From assembly GCA_019114515.1 (NCBI GenBank), contig DXFH01000027.1, positions 1-64,000 on the forward strand: a stretch of DNA of 64,000 bases, written 5' to 3'. Every line of letters begins with the position of its first letter. Within the stretch, counting starts at the first letter, position 1. Made by a program: the position numbers and the translations under genes. The stretch comes from Candidatus Limosilactobacillus merdigallinarum. GTDB lineage: Bacteria; Bacillota; Bacilli; Lactobacillales; Lactobacillaceae. The notes under the pieces are model-generated. The model ran no database searches and was not told the DNA's origin. It worked only from the letters and a program-made list of their open reading frames with translations. Below, piece by piece: positions 43,284 to 53,365 of the stretch.

Positions 43284-44300
43284 TCACCCCTGATAATCGT
43301 GTGCTGCTTCGATTGCCCACCGTAAATGATCATAATTAATATCCCGCGGTACCGTGCAGTCAGCACCTAGCAGTACGCCGGTGGTGCCAGCTTCATCTAA
43401 TAGGCGCTTAACTTCAGCTTGAATGGCTGCTTTGTCCCCATGGTAAAGAATTCCCTTGGTAGAGTTATCAAAGCCGCCTAATACTGGCCGGTCGTGGAAG
43501 AGCCGCTTTCCTTCGCCTAACGTGAAGCCATCCGTTTTAGTGGCCCAGTTAATTACCTGCAGCGGGTAATCCTTAAACCATTCAAGATGGTTGTAGGCAC
43601 CGTCAAAACCACAGATATGCAAAATGTTCAAACTGCTTTCTTGGTTAATGGCTTCTTGCACCTGCTGGTCAATTGGTTCCATCACTTCTTGGAAGAAATG
43701 CAAGTTATCTAAACGGTCATCCTGCACTGATTGAGTGGAGTAGTAAATCCCGTCAATCCCCGTCTGCATCAATGCATAGACTAATTTATGCAAATCAGCG
43801 GCCATTACTGACAAAACATGCTTAACTAGTTCTGGATCGGCAATGTACAGGTCTGCGAAGCGATGGTCAGCTGCCAGCAAAGGATCAACATAGTGTTCAA
43901 TCAAACCCCACTTGAACAGGTACATGGGAGAAAACACCGTCACAAAGACTGGTTTGTCACCAGCAATCACTTTTTGCTGACGAGCTAATTTTTGCTGGTC
44001 AAGAATCCAGGGATCATCGTCCTCTAAAGGCTTAATGTTATCTAAGTCGTGTGTATCCTGCGGGTTATTCACGCCACGGAAAGGATATGGGAAATAGCCA
44101 TCCAGCATCGTCTTTACAAAATCCAAATCTAAATCTTTGAGGTATTTGCGATGACCATTCAAGTTCACATCGACTACTTCAGGATGTTTGTAGGCATCGG
44201 TAAATTCGTTGTCCGCGAAGTGACGCCAAAATGATGCAGGTACTCCGTTGGTCTTTTGATTATGCAATGCTGCTAATACTTCTTCTCTTGCCAAACTCAT
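43284..44300 (-). CDS. uroporphyrinogen decarboxylase (URO-D)-family protein
   Basis: URO-D/MtaA-like barrel: [22 protein letters not shown]...NILHICGF...[19 protein letters not shown] 44300 after ctaggagg. Confidence 0.8.
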   Translation of the reverse strand: MSLAREEVLAALHNQKTNGVPASFWRHFADNEFTDAYKHPEVVDVNLNGHRKYLKDLDLDFVKTMLDGYFPYPFRGVNNPQDTHDLDNIKPLEDDDPWILDQQKLARQQKVIAGDKPVFVTVFSPMYLFKWGLIEHYVDPLLAADHRFADLYIADPELVKHVLSVMAADLHKLVYALMQTGIDGIYYSTQSVQDDRLDNLHFFQEVMEPIDQQVQEAINQESSLNILHICGFDGAYNHLEWFKDYPLQVINWATKTDGFTLGEGKRLFHDRPVLGGFDNSTKGILYHGDKAAIQAEVKRLLDEAGTTGVLLGADCTVPRDINYDHLRWAIEAAHDYQG

Positions 44301-44331
44301 GTTGATTCCTCCTAGACGAAAATGAAGACAC

Positions 44332-44370
44332 AAAAAAACTCGCAATCATGACTAACATGGTTGCGAGTTC
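44332..44370 (-). terminator. leader terminator upstream of the URO-D/ABC transporter operon
   Basis: AACTCGCAACCATGttagtCATGATTGCGAGTTTTTTT on the minus strand. Confidence 0.9.
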
Positions 44371-44397
44371 TTCGTATTTTGAAGGTGACAATCTTAA

Positions 44398-44496
44398 TTA
44401 CGCATGTACCGCAAAAAGACCGCCAACTGAAACCATGTCAGTTCGCTTGTTAATGTCAGTACATGCACAACATTCAAAGTTAAACAAACTTAACAT
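44398..44496 (-). CDS. 32-aa Cys-rich leader peptide MLSLFNFECCACTDINKRTDMVSVGGLFAVHA
   Basis: ATG 44496, stop TAA 44398-44400; GAGGAGGAG RBS 7-8 nt upstream; ends about 30 nt before the terminator; absent from the supplied ORF track (below its size cut-off). Confidence 0.8.
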   Translation of the reverse strand: MLSLFNFECCACTDINKRTDMVSVGGLFAVHA

Positions 44497-44528
44497 GATT
44501 TCTCCTCCTCTTCGTTAATGATGTCTAA

Positions 44529-44557
44529 ACTATAACTACTTACAAAAAGATAGTCAA
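44529..44557 (-). promoter_or_regulatory. sigma-A promoter for the leader and operon
   Basis: TTGACT-17 bp-TATAGT on the minus strand. Confidence 0.85.
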
Positions 44558-44582
44558 GCCTAAATACCAAATTTTTTGATTT

Positions 44583-45020
44583 TTATTTTTCGTACAGGAT
44601 AGTAACGGGACCGTCATTAAGCAAGTCGACCTGCATGTCTGCACCAAACTTTCCCGTCGCTACCGGGACTCCAGTAGCCCGCAGCTTAGCATTAAACTGA
44701 TCATACAGTTTTTCTGCTAATTCTGGCTTAGCGGCTTTTGAAAAGCCTGGGCGGTTACCATGTTTGACATCCGCATACAGAGTGAACTGTGAAATCGACA
44801 GAATCGCACCCTTCACATCTTTTAGCCCTAGGTTCATCTTACCGGGTTCACTTTCAAATACCCGTAAGTTGGTTACCTTGTGCACCATCCAGTCAAGCGT
44901 CTCTTCGTCATCGTCAGGGCCAAACCCTACTAGCAACATATAGCCTCGCTGAATTTTACCAATCACTTCACCATCAACGCTGACTGAGGCGTGTTTTACT
45001 CGCTGTAAAACAATTCGCAT
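44583..45020 (-). CDS. dtd: D-aminoacyl-tRNA deacylase
   Basis: [44 protein letters not shown]. Confidence 0.97.
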   Translation of the reverse strand: MRIVLQRVKHASVSVDGEVIGKIQRGYMLLVGFGPDDDEETLDWMVHKVTNLRVFESEPGKMNLGLKDVKGAILSISQFTLYADVKHGNRPGFSKAAKPELAEKLYDQFNAKLRATGVPVATGKFGADMQVDLLNDGPVTILYEK

Positions 45021-45032
45021 TTGAACTTCCTC

Positions 45033-47264
45033 CTAATGGATTACCCGTTTAACAACATATACATCGTGAATATTCTTTAAAGCATCCATGATGATCTGCA
45101 AATGTTCTGCATTGCGCACGCCGACTGAAACGAAAATAATGGCTAGCCGATTATGGTCGAGTTTTCCATTAACCGAGTTCAGAAAACGCGTATTGTTGTT
45201 AATCGAGCGTAAAACATCATTCAATAAGCCATTGCGGTTATAGCCTTGTACTTCGATATCAGCGTTGTAGTTGGTCTTATCGCCTTCTGAATTATTCCAG
45301 TAGATTTTGACCAGCCGCTGTCCGCTTTGCTCCGCCTGCTTAACATTAGGACAATCAATGCGGTGTACCGACACACCACGGCCCTTTGTAATGTAGCCGA
45401 CAATCGGGTCACCTGGCACAGGGCTACAGCAGTGGCTAAGCCGCGTCAACAGGTTATCCACGCCTTCGACAATTACGTCACTGTTGCCATTAGAAATGTG
45501 ATTCCTATTGTTGGTGTTATTGTTCAGGGTTTGGTGATCTTCCATCAGCGCCTTTTCTTCTTTACGCTGCTGGTCGTCACGCCGTTGCTTGCGAATCTTA
45601 GCGGTGAACCGGTTACGCACTCCAATTGGCGTAACGTCGCCAAAACCAACAGCCGCAAACAAGTCGTCGCCACTCTTGAAGTGCATTTGTGAAGCAACTG
45701 CAGCCACCTGTTCATCCGTCATTAATTCAGACGGTTCTAGACCATCTTCTCGTAAGAGACGCTCAATTTGTGCGCGTCCTTCATCAATGTTCTTTTCCCG
45801 GTCATGGGAACGGAAGAATTGATGAATCTTATTCCGGGCACGCCGCGTCGATACCAGGTTAAGCCAGTCACGACTAGGGCCAGTGGATGATGGCGAAGTC
45901 AATATGTCGACAATATCCCCGTTCTTAATATCGTAATCCAACGGCACAATATGCCCATTGACCTTCGCACCCGTGGCATGGTTACCCACTTCTGTATGGA
46001 TTTGGTAAGCCATATCAAGCGGGCCAGCGCCCTTTGGCATTTCGATAACGTCGCCCTTAGGGGTAAATGCGTAAACCTTATCGGTAAAGACGTCACTCTG
46101 TACCCCCTGCATGAATTCATCAGTGTCGTGACTTTCATTACGCATTTCCAAAATTTCCTTAACCACGTTCAGCTTTTGGCTGTCGCGGTTAATAGCGACA
46201 CCATTGGTCTTGCCTTCCTTGTAAGCCCAGTGTGCGGCAACCCCATATTCGGCCACTTCATGCATTTTGTGCGTCCTAATTTGGATCTCTAGCGGATGCC
46301 CTTTCGGACCAATCACCGTTGTATGCAGTGACTGGTAGCCATTGGCCTTAGGCATCGCAATATAATCTTTGAAACGACCAGGCATTGGAGTCCAGGTTGT
46401 ATGAATGGCCCCTAAAACAGCATAACAGTCTCGTACCGTATCGACTACTACCCGCACCGCCAGTAAGTCGTAAATTTCACTGAACTGTTTGTGCTGGGTA
46501 ACCATCTTGCGGTAAATGGAATAAATATGCTTGGGACGACCATAAATTTCGACATTTGGTCCGAGCTTTAAATCAGAAATGGCCTGCTTTACCTTTTCCA
46601 CCGCTTCATTGATATAAGAAACCCGCTGATCACGACGCGAATGCATTAGATGAGCAATCCGATAGTACTGCTGGGGATTTAAGTAGCGCAGTGACAAGTC
46701 TTCTAGTTCCCACTTGATCGTACTAATCCCTAACCGGTCGGCAATCGGTGCATAAATCTCTAAAGTTTCATTAGCAATTCGTCGCTGCTTATCTGGGCGT
46801 AGGTGTTGGAGGGTACGCATATTATGCAGACGGTCAGCTAATTTGACGATCATGACCCGAATGTCTTTACTCATCGCCAACAATAATTTCCGGTGAGTTT
46901 CGGCCATCTGTTCTTTATTTGACTTGTAATGAATCTTACTGATTTTGGTATCGCCATCGACAATCATGGCAATAGTTGGCCCAAATATCTCTTTAATATC
47001 AGCTAAAGTGGCCCCGGTGTCTTCGACAATGTCATGAATATACCCTGCACAGACAGTTTCGGGATCCATATGCAATTCTGCTAGGATTCCAGCTACTTGG
47101 ATCGGGTGAATAATATATGGTTCACCTGATTGCCGCTTCTGGTCATGATGAGCAACCGCCGCAAAATGGTAGGCACGTTCAACTAAGGCTACATGTTCTG
47201 CATTCATGTAGCCTTCTACCATGTGCTTAACATCTTCATGGGTTAATTCTTTAGTTTGCGACAT
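45033..47264 (-). CDS. bifunctional (p)ppGpp synthetase/hydrolase RelA/SpoT (RSH)
   Basis: HD domain HDIVEDTGATL, synthetase YQSLHTTVIGPKG, TGS and ACT domains. Confidence 0.97.
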   Translation of the reverse strand: MSQTKELTHEDVKHMVEGYMNAEHVALVERAYHFAAVAHHDQKRQSGEPYIIHPIQVAGILAELHMDPETVCAGYIHDIVEDTGATLADIKEIFGPTIAMIVDGDTKISKIHYKSNKEQMAETHRKLLLAMSKDIRVMIVKLADRLHNMRTLQHLRPDKQRRIANETLEIYAPIADRLGISTIKWELEDLSLRYLNPQQYYRIAHLMHSRRDQRVSYINEAVEKVKQAISDLKLGPNVEIYGRPKHIYSIYRKMVTQHKQFSEIYDLLAVRVVVDTVRDCYAVLGAIHTTWTPMPGRFKDYIAMPKANGYQSLHTTVIGPKGHPLEIQIRTHKMHEVAEYGVAAHWAYKEGKTNGVAINRDSQKLNVVKEILEMRNESHDTDEFMQGVQSDVFTDKVYAFTPKGDVIEMPKGAGPLDMAYQIHTEVGNHATGAKVNGHIVPLDYDIKNGDIVDILTSPSSTGPSRDWLNLVSTRRARNKIHQFFRSHDREKNIDEGRAQIERLLREDGLEPSELMTDEQVAAVASQMHFKSGDDLFAAVGFGDVTPIGVRNRFTAKIRKQRRDDQQRKEEKALMEDHQTLNNNTNNRNHISNGNSDVIVEGVDNLLTRLSHCCSPVPGDPIVGYITKGRGVSVHRIDCPNVKQAEQSGQRLVKIYWNNSEGDKTNYNADIEVQGYNRNGLLNDVLRSINNNTRFLNSVNGKLDHNRLAIIFVSVGVRNAEHLQIIMDALKNIHDVYVVKRVIH

Positions 47265-47285
47265 ATAGTCCCCTCCCTAGTTATT

Positions 47286-47600
47286 TTATTCACGTGACAG
47301 GGACCATGCTAAGTAAGCAAGTCCTAAGTAAACCAAGGCAAAGTACCAGCTATACCTCGGGGTGAAGAAATAGGCACCAATCATGAAGCATACCGGGAAA
47401 ACCAATAATTTCCAGCTCCGCCGTTCTTTACGCAAGTACCAGCCTGTCCAGATAGCAAACAAGCTTAACACCAAGAAGATAATCATCATTAATGTCTTAT
47501 GGATAAATGGCAGTTTGCCTGCTAAGGCAGTGATCACGATGCCGGCAATCAAGCTGCTAACCCAAAGTTTTTTATCGATCTTTTGTCCGATTTGCTTCAT
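47286..47600 (-). CDS. small membrane protein of unknown function
   Basis: 104 aa with several TM segments, good start, in operon context. Confidence 0.55.
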   Translation of the reverse strand: MKQIGQKIDKKLWVSSLIAGIVITALAGKLPFIHKTLMMIIFLVLSLFAIWTGWYLRKERRSWKLLVFPVCFMIGAYFFTPRYSWYFALVYLGLAYLAWSLSRE

Positions 47601-47670
47601 TAGTATTTCAATCCTTCATTCAGTCTTTTAATGAGGCTATTTTACCATAAGCAATACGGTTTGCATGGAT

Positions 47671-48411
47671 TTAATCGAGTTCTAGTTGATAAGAAACACA
47701 AGCCAAAAAGTACAGCGGTGCCGTTTCCGTTCGTAAAATCCGTGGTCCTAATCCTGCCGCCTTAACTTGATTGCTTGTCATATAATCGATCTCTGATTGA
47801 CTGATCCCGCCTTCTGGGCCAAAAATCGCCAACAGGCTTTGCCCCTTCTTAATTTGTCTAAGCGTTTGGACCAGCTGAGCATGCTCTCCTTGCTTGGCAG
47901 ATTCCTCCCAGGCAACCAGACGAAAGTCAGCCGGTTCATGTTTTAATAACGCATCCAAGCTGTTGTCATAGCCAATTTCCGGGATCTTGGTCCGGTGGGA
48001 CTGTTCCGCAGCCGCATGGGCAATCTTTTGCAAATGAGCCAATTTTTTAGCCAACTTATTGTCCCGCCACTGACTGATAGACCGTTTTGCAGCAAAGAAA
48101 ATAATCTTGTCTGCACCTAATTCCGTTCCCTTTTGGACGATCAATTCCGGTTTGCCCTTAGTTTTAGGTAATCCGCACGCAAGGATGACATTGACCGGTA
48201 ATTCAGGTTGCCGATCAATCTGATTCACCAATGCTAATTTAGCTGTATCTCGATCAACCAACTGCGCCTTAAAAACTCGGTGATCTGGCAATACCACTTC
48301 ACATTCACTGCCCACAACTGCCCGCATTACCCGCACAAAGTGATGAGCGGCATCCGCCGGCAATTGTACTTGATTGTTTTTGGGCATTTCATCAACAAAG
48401 TATTGTTGCAT
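47671..48411 (-). CDS. rsmE: 16S rRNA (uracil(1498)-N(3))-methyltransferase
   Basis: HHFVRVMRA; IGPEGGIS-type IFGPEGGISQSE; LGPRILRTETAPL. Confidence 0.96.
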   Translation of the reverse strand: MQQYFVDEMPKNNQVQLPADAAHHFVRVMRAVVGSECEVVLPDHRVFKAQLVDRDTAKLALVNQIDRQPELPVNVILACGLPKTKGKPELIVQKGTELGADKIIFFAAKRSISQWRDNKLAKKLAHLQKIAHAAAEQSHRTKIPEIGYDNSLDALLKHEPADFRLVAWEESAKQGEHAQLVQTLRQIKKGQSLLAIFGPEGGISQSEIDYMTSNQVKAAGLGPRILRTETAPLYFLACVSYQLELD

Positions 48412-48413
48412 AA

Positions 48414-49376
48414 TTAGTCCTCTTCATCACTTGGCCGGTGAGCAATAATCCCATACCAGTCTTTCATCCGCATTGTTTCATCAATAATAAAGCCACCATC
48501 CAGTATTGCCTTTTTAACTGCCAAAAACTTGTCTTCAATAATGCCAGACGTCAGGAAATAACCACCAGGCTTTAAGTTGGCCATCGCTTGCGGTACTAAT
48601 GGGACGATGATTTCGGCCAAAATATTAGCCACTACCACGTCAACAGATTTATGAATGCCATCCAAGAGGTTGTTAACTCCGAGATGAACGTCTTTAGCAA
48701 TTGGGTTCAAATAAATGTTTTTCTGCGCTGATTTAACTGCTACGTCGTCAATGTCATAAGCAGATACTTCACCTGCACCAAGCTGCTTTGCCGCAATGCT
48801 TAAAACCCCTGAACCAGTGCCCACTTCTAAGACAGATTCACCGCCGCGTAGCACGATTTCTAATGCTTGCAGCATGAGTTTAGTTGTCGGGTGCGTACCG
48901 GTACCAAAGGCCATTCCCGGATCCAAAATCAGCTCTTTTTCGCCAGCCTGTGCTGGTTGATAATCTTCCCATTGTGGGACAACAGTCAAACGACTCGTAA
49001 CCCTGACCGGATGATAGTAGCGCTGCCATACAGTCGCCCAATCTTGGTTATTGATACTTTCACTGTGTACCAGTGCTGGTGCCGGATTCAAACCAAACTG
49101 ATTCAGTTGCTGTACCCGTTGTTCAATATCCTTCATTAGCTCCGGCAAAAAGGCCTTCGGGGGGAAATAGCCAGTGACGGCTGCTCCTGATTGACGATGC
49201 GGTAAAGTTTTGGGATCAACAATCTCACCATACGGTCCATATTTACCAGCTTTTAAGTGGGCAAAATCAGCCGCATTGTCGATTTTGACGCCATTAGCAC
49301 CCGAATCCGTCAAAATATAGCTAACGGCCTCTACAGCTTCGTTACTGGTTTCCACCGTTACTGCTGTCCAATCCAT
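48414..49376 (-). CDS. prmA: ribosomal protein L11 methyltransferase
   Basis: [47 protein letters not shown]. Confidence 0.97.
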   Translation of the reverse strand: MDWTAVTVETSNEAVEAVSYILTDSGANGVKIDNAADFAHLKAGKYGPYGEIVDPKTLPHRQSGAAVTGYFPPKAFLPELMKDIEQRVQQLNQFGLNPAPALVHSESINNQDWATVWQRYYHPVRVTSRLTVVPQWEDYQPAQAGEKELILDPGMAFGTGTHPTTKLMLQALEIVLRGGESVLEVGTGSGVLSIAAKQLGAGEVSAYDIDDVAVKSAQKNIYLNPIAKDVHLGVNNLLDGIHKSVDVVVANILAEIIVPLVPQAMANLKPGGYFLTSGIIEDKFLAVKKAILDGGFIIDETMRMKDWYGIIAHRPSDEED

Positions 49377-49439
49377 AACAAACCTCCTAATCGAAAAAAA
49401 GCGACCCTGATAAGCCGCTCATTCGTTTCTCTTCATTAA

Positions 49440-49775
49440 TTATTCTTTATCCTTCTCAACCGTCTCTTCGTCCTGCTTCTCCCTTTTAGCTTGCTTCTTA
49501 GCCATATGCTGGTTTAGGTAGAGAAGTAAATCATTTTCAGTACGGAAGATTCGTGGATGATGCTGGTGGTGGAGACGAACATCAATTTCATTGATTTTCA
49601 ATCTGCCTGTCCAAGTATGCGAATAACGGATGATTACCCGATTATTAAGCTTGCGTTTACCAAACCGGAAGACATACACATGCTGTGGTGTCATCATGGG
49701 ACGAATATACTCTTTTTTATAATTCAAATCGTTGCTACGCATGAATTGTTTGGTCCGATTTAAAATGGTAATCAC
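49440..49775 (-). CDS. conserved hypothetical protein
   Basis: 111-aa basic/charged ORF downstream of the prmA region; no confident family. Confidence 0.5.
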   Translation of the reverse strand: MITILNRTKQFMRSNDLNYKKEYIRPMMTPQHVYVFRFGKRKLNNRVIIRYSHTWTGRLKINEIDVRLHHQHHPRIFRTENDLLLYLNQHMAKKQAKREKQDEETVEKDKE

Positions 49776-49942
49776 CTCCTATAAATATCTTGACATTCCT
49801 AATCGTACTTATCAATATTTTACCACAGCTGACCCGGGCAAAAAAGTTAAAGATCTTGTAAATCGGTTCACAGAGTATGTCTAGCTGTCATTATCTTGCT
49901 ATAATTTTAGCAATCTAGAATTGAAAGAAGGTAAAACAAACA

Positions 49943-50128
49943 GTGAGCTTTTTAATAGCGATCCTGGTCCTGTGGATTTTATGGAAGTTCTTTAAATTTT
50001 CACTGTGGCTAATCGGATTTTTATTCCTATTTTGTCTTGCTGCATTCTTTATCAAAGTCTTGATAATTCCAGCTATTTTGCTAATTCTCGGCAGTCTCGG
50101 CCTGGGCATGGCTAACTTATTCCGATAA
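49943..50128 (+). CDS. small hydrophobic membrane protein
   Basis: GTG start after aaagaagg; 61 aa with two TM segments. Confidence 0.5.
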   Translation: MSFLIAILVLWILWKFFKFSLWLIGFLFLFCLAAFFIKVLIIPAILLILGSLGLGMANLFR

Positions 50129-50246
50129 AAACTTGCCTGTTTCTACATTTTAGACGTTTATGCACTAACGAACTGTTGTATAATGTCAAGCGTTAGCATA
50201 AATATTTGTGCTTATTTTAACAATGTGTAGAAAGAGAGTGTTTTGA

Positions 50247-51206
<960 letters not shown>

Positions 51207-51230
51207 TCTCTGCCTTCACTAATAATGAAT

Positions 51231-51266
51231 AAACCCTCTTCGAAACATTTCGGAGAGGGCTTTATT
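51231..51266 (+). terminator. ldh terminator
   Basis: AAACCCTCTtcgaaacatttcggAGAGGGCTTTATTTT. Confidence 0.75.
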
Positions 51267-51272
51267 TTATTG

Positions 51273-51680
51273 TCAGATATTGTCGTTTAGCATCTCAACT
51301 ACCTTAATTCCCAACTTAATTAACTCTGCCTCCCGATTGCGAAAATATTCCTCATCCCGCTCGGTTCGTTTCTGACACGCATGCATCGACTGGACAAGAT
51401 CATAAATAACCTGTAAACGTAATTCCCATAACATTGCCCAAGAGAAATGTTCATCGATATCAATTACTGGTTGACGAACCACTGCAAGACTGCCATTAGG
51501 TCCCATCACGCCAAACCAGTCCTCCCCACACATACGATCATCAATCCTTAATAGCAAGCATAATTGGTGAAAACTTTGGATATATATTTGCCAAGCCAAC
51601 GATTGCAAATGAACTTTTTCCTGCACCACAGAAACTGGCATTACTTCAAGCATTTGCACAACGACCATCGATCCCTTCAT
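51273..51680 (-). CDS. hypothetical protein
   Basis: 135-aa ORF; no recognised domain. Confidence 0.4.
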   Translation of the reverse strand: MKGSMVVVQMLEVMPVSVVQEKVHLQSLAWQIYIQSFHQLCLLLRIDDRMCGEDWFGVMGPNGSLAVVRQPVIDIDEHFSWAMLWELRLQVIYDLVQSMHACQKRTERDEEYFRNREAELIKLGIKVVEMLNDNI

Positions 51681-51827
51681 CAGTCTATTGTTAGCGCTTA
51701 CATTATAGCAGTTTATTTAAAAAATGTAAGGCCATTATGCATATTATTTGCCAGTTTAGAAAGCAAAAATGTAGACTCTTACATAGTCATTACAAATAAG
51801 AAAGAAAGTGTTGTTATCAGACCGTAA

Positions 51828-52490
51828 ATGTTCATTAACCGCCTGCTATTAATTTTGGCAGCAACAGTCGCGTTGGCTGCAACACCAAAGGTTAGTTATG
51901 CCGAATCCACCTTGTCGCAAATCAATGCCAGTGGCAGCTATTTTTCTAATAATGATGAAGCGGTCTCACTTGCTACTCCTCAGCATCCGTTGTCGATCCC
52001 CAAGAAAACGCCAACGCCGATTGAAAGTTACCGGTGGAATCGCCGCCATATTTATATCTATATGGACACAGATAATCTCCAAATTAAGCAGGCCTTTCGT
52101 AATGCAGTAAAGGCATGGAATCGACCTGACATCATCCACTTCACCTGGACTAAGGATGCAGAACAAGCAAATGTGTTTGCTAAAGGCGGTGACTTAAGTG
52201 CTCATGGTGACAATTCAACTGTGGGTACCAACCATCACGGTCTGGGTTCGACCCAGTCTTCTTATGATTCAGCAAAACACGCCCTGCTCACCGCTACTTC
52301 CATCCTTCATCCTAATGAACTGCAATTTACCAGTCGCAATTTTCGTAGTGAAGTTGCCCAACACGAACTGGTACACGCACTCGGATTAGCCCATGCACCC
52401 GAGTATGAAAATAGTGTGATGATCCCGCGTAATGTACGTTCGGGTATTACCAAGCTGGACCGGCAGACGCTTAAATTACTTTATCAATGA
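51828..52490 (+). CDS. secreted matrixin-like zinc metalloprotease
   Basis: signal peptide and HELVHALGLAH (HExxHxxGxxH) with Met-turn-like NSVMIP. Confidence 0.85.
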   Translation: MFINRLLLILAATVALAATPKVSYAESTLSQINASGSYFSNNDEAVSLATPQHPLSIPKKTPTPIESYRWNRRHIYIYMDTDNLQIKQAFRNAVKAWNRPDIIHFTWTKDAEQANVFAKGGDLSAHGDNSTVGTNHHGLGSTQSSYDSAKHALLTATSILHPNELQFTSRNFRSEVAQHELVHALGLAHAPEYENSVMIPRNVRSGITKLDRQTLKLLYQ

Positions 52491-52515
52491 AAAATCAATA
52501 CTAGTTACCATCACA

Positions 52516-52547
52516 AAGGCCCCTAAGTCAGCTGACTTAGGGGCCTT
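52516..52547. terminator. perfect 32-bp palindrome between convergent genes
   Basis: AAGGCCCCTAAGTCAGCTGACTTAGGGGCCTT. Confidence 0.7.
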
Positions 52548-52560
52548 CATTCATAGTATT

Positions 52561-53247
52561 TTATTTATCAGTTTTCTGATTGCTTTCCTGAGCATTTTTG
52601 ACCGGTGTCAGCTGTTGAATAACGTTATTTTGCACACCTAACTTATTGGCCAAAAAACGACGATAATCATTTTGCATCTGCTCGGTTACAAACTGTTGTC
52701 CTAGCCGCATAAATCGTGCCTGATCTTCTTTGGCTTGCGCCGTTGCCTTTTTTATTTCTGCTACCTGTTGTGGGTACTTTTTTTGCTGGTTATTAAAACG
52801 CAAGCGTAGGAAAACTAGTACCAAACCGGCGAGCGCAAACAGGAGTCCCAGTTGAATTAAAAGAACGCTCGTCACTGCCCCAGCAATCACTAAAATCAAT
52901 CCAATGACAAATAAAGCTATAGTAATTCGCTGGTCCAAGTAAGCGGGGGCATAATCGTGGTGATTGCGCATCAGCTGGTTAAAGGCAGGCTGTGCTTTAG
53001 CATAATTATTCAACCGAACATTTAGGCGTCCCAGCTCACCTTTGCCTTCCAAAATCTCATGATTCAGCATATCCTCATATTTTCCATAATGATTATGCTG
53101 CAAAAAGTTCGTTCGTAGCTTCGTAATTTCCTCATCGCTTAAATGCAGTGCCTTCGTCTCTTCAATCTCGTCTAACCGCTGGTCAATTGCAGCTAAGCTT
53201 GCTTGTTTTTTCTCTGCACTAAGGCCAAATCGTTCATTGCTTGCCAT
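52561..53247 (-). CDS. membrane protein of unknown function with coiled-coil-like flanks
   Basis: two central TM segments (TIALFVIGLILVIAGAVTSVLLIQLGLLFALAGLVLVFLRL). Confidence 0.6.
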   Translation of the reverse strand: MASNERFGLSAEKKQASLAAIDQRLDEIEETKALHLSDEEITKLRTNFLQHNHYGKYEDMLNHEILEGKGELGRLNVRLNNYAKAQPAFNQLMRNHHDYAPAYLDQRITIALFVIGLILVIAGAVTSVLLIQLGLLFALAGLVLVFLRLRFNNQQKKYPQQVAEIKKATAQAKEDQARFMRLGQQFVTEQMQNDYRRFLANKLGVQNNVIQQLTPVKNAQESNQKTDK

Positions 53248-53365
53248 AAATAATTCCTCCGTAGAAAATTACAACAAATTGATTTTAACGCCTGCCCTAA
53301 ATAATGTCCATCCTGCTTTACTCGACAGTCACCGATTCTCTTTGTAAAATGATGCTGAAAAGAAA

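Noticed and set aside
49915-50109. 64-aa minus-strand ORF opposite 49943..50128
   Set aside because: The plus-strand ORF has a better RBS and a coherent two-TM protein.
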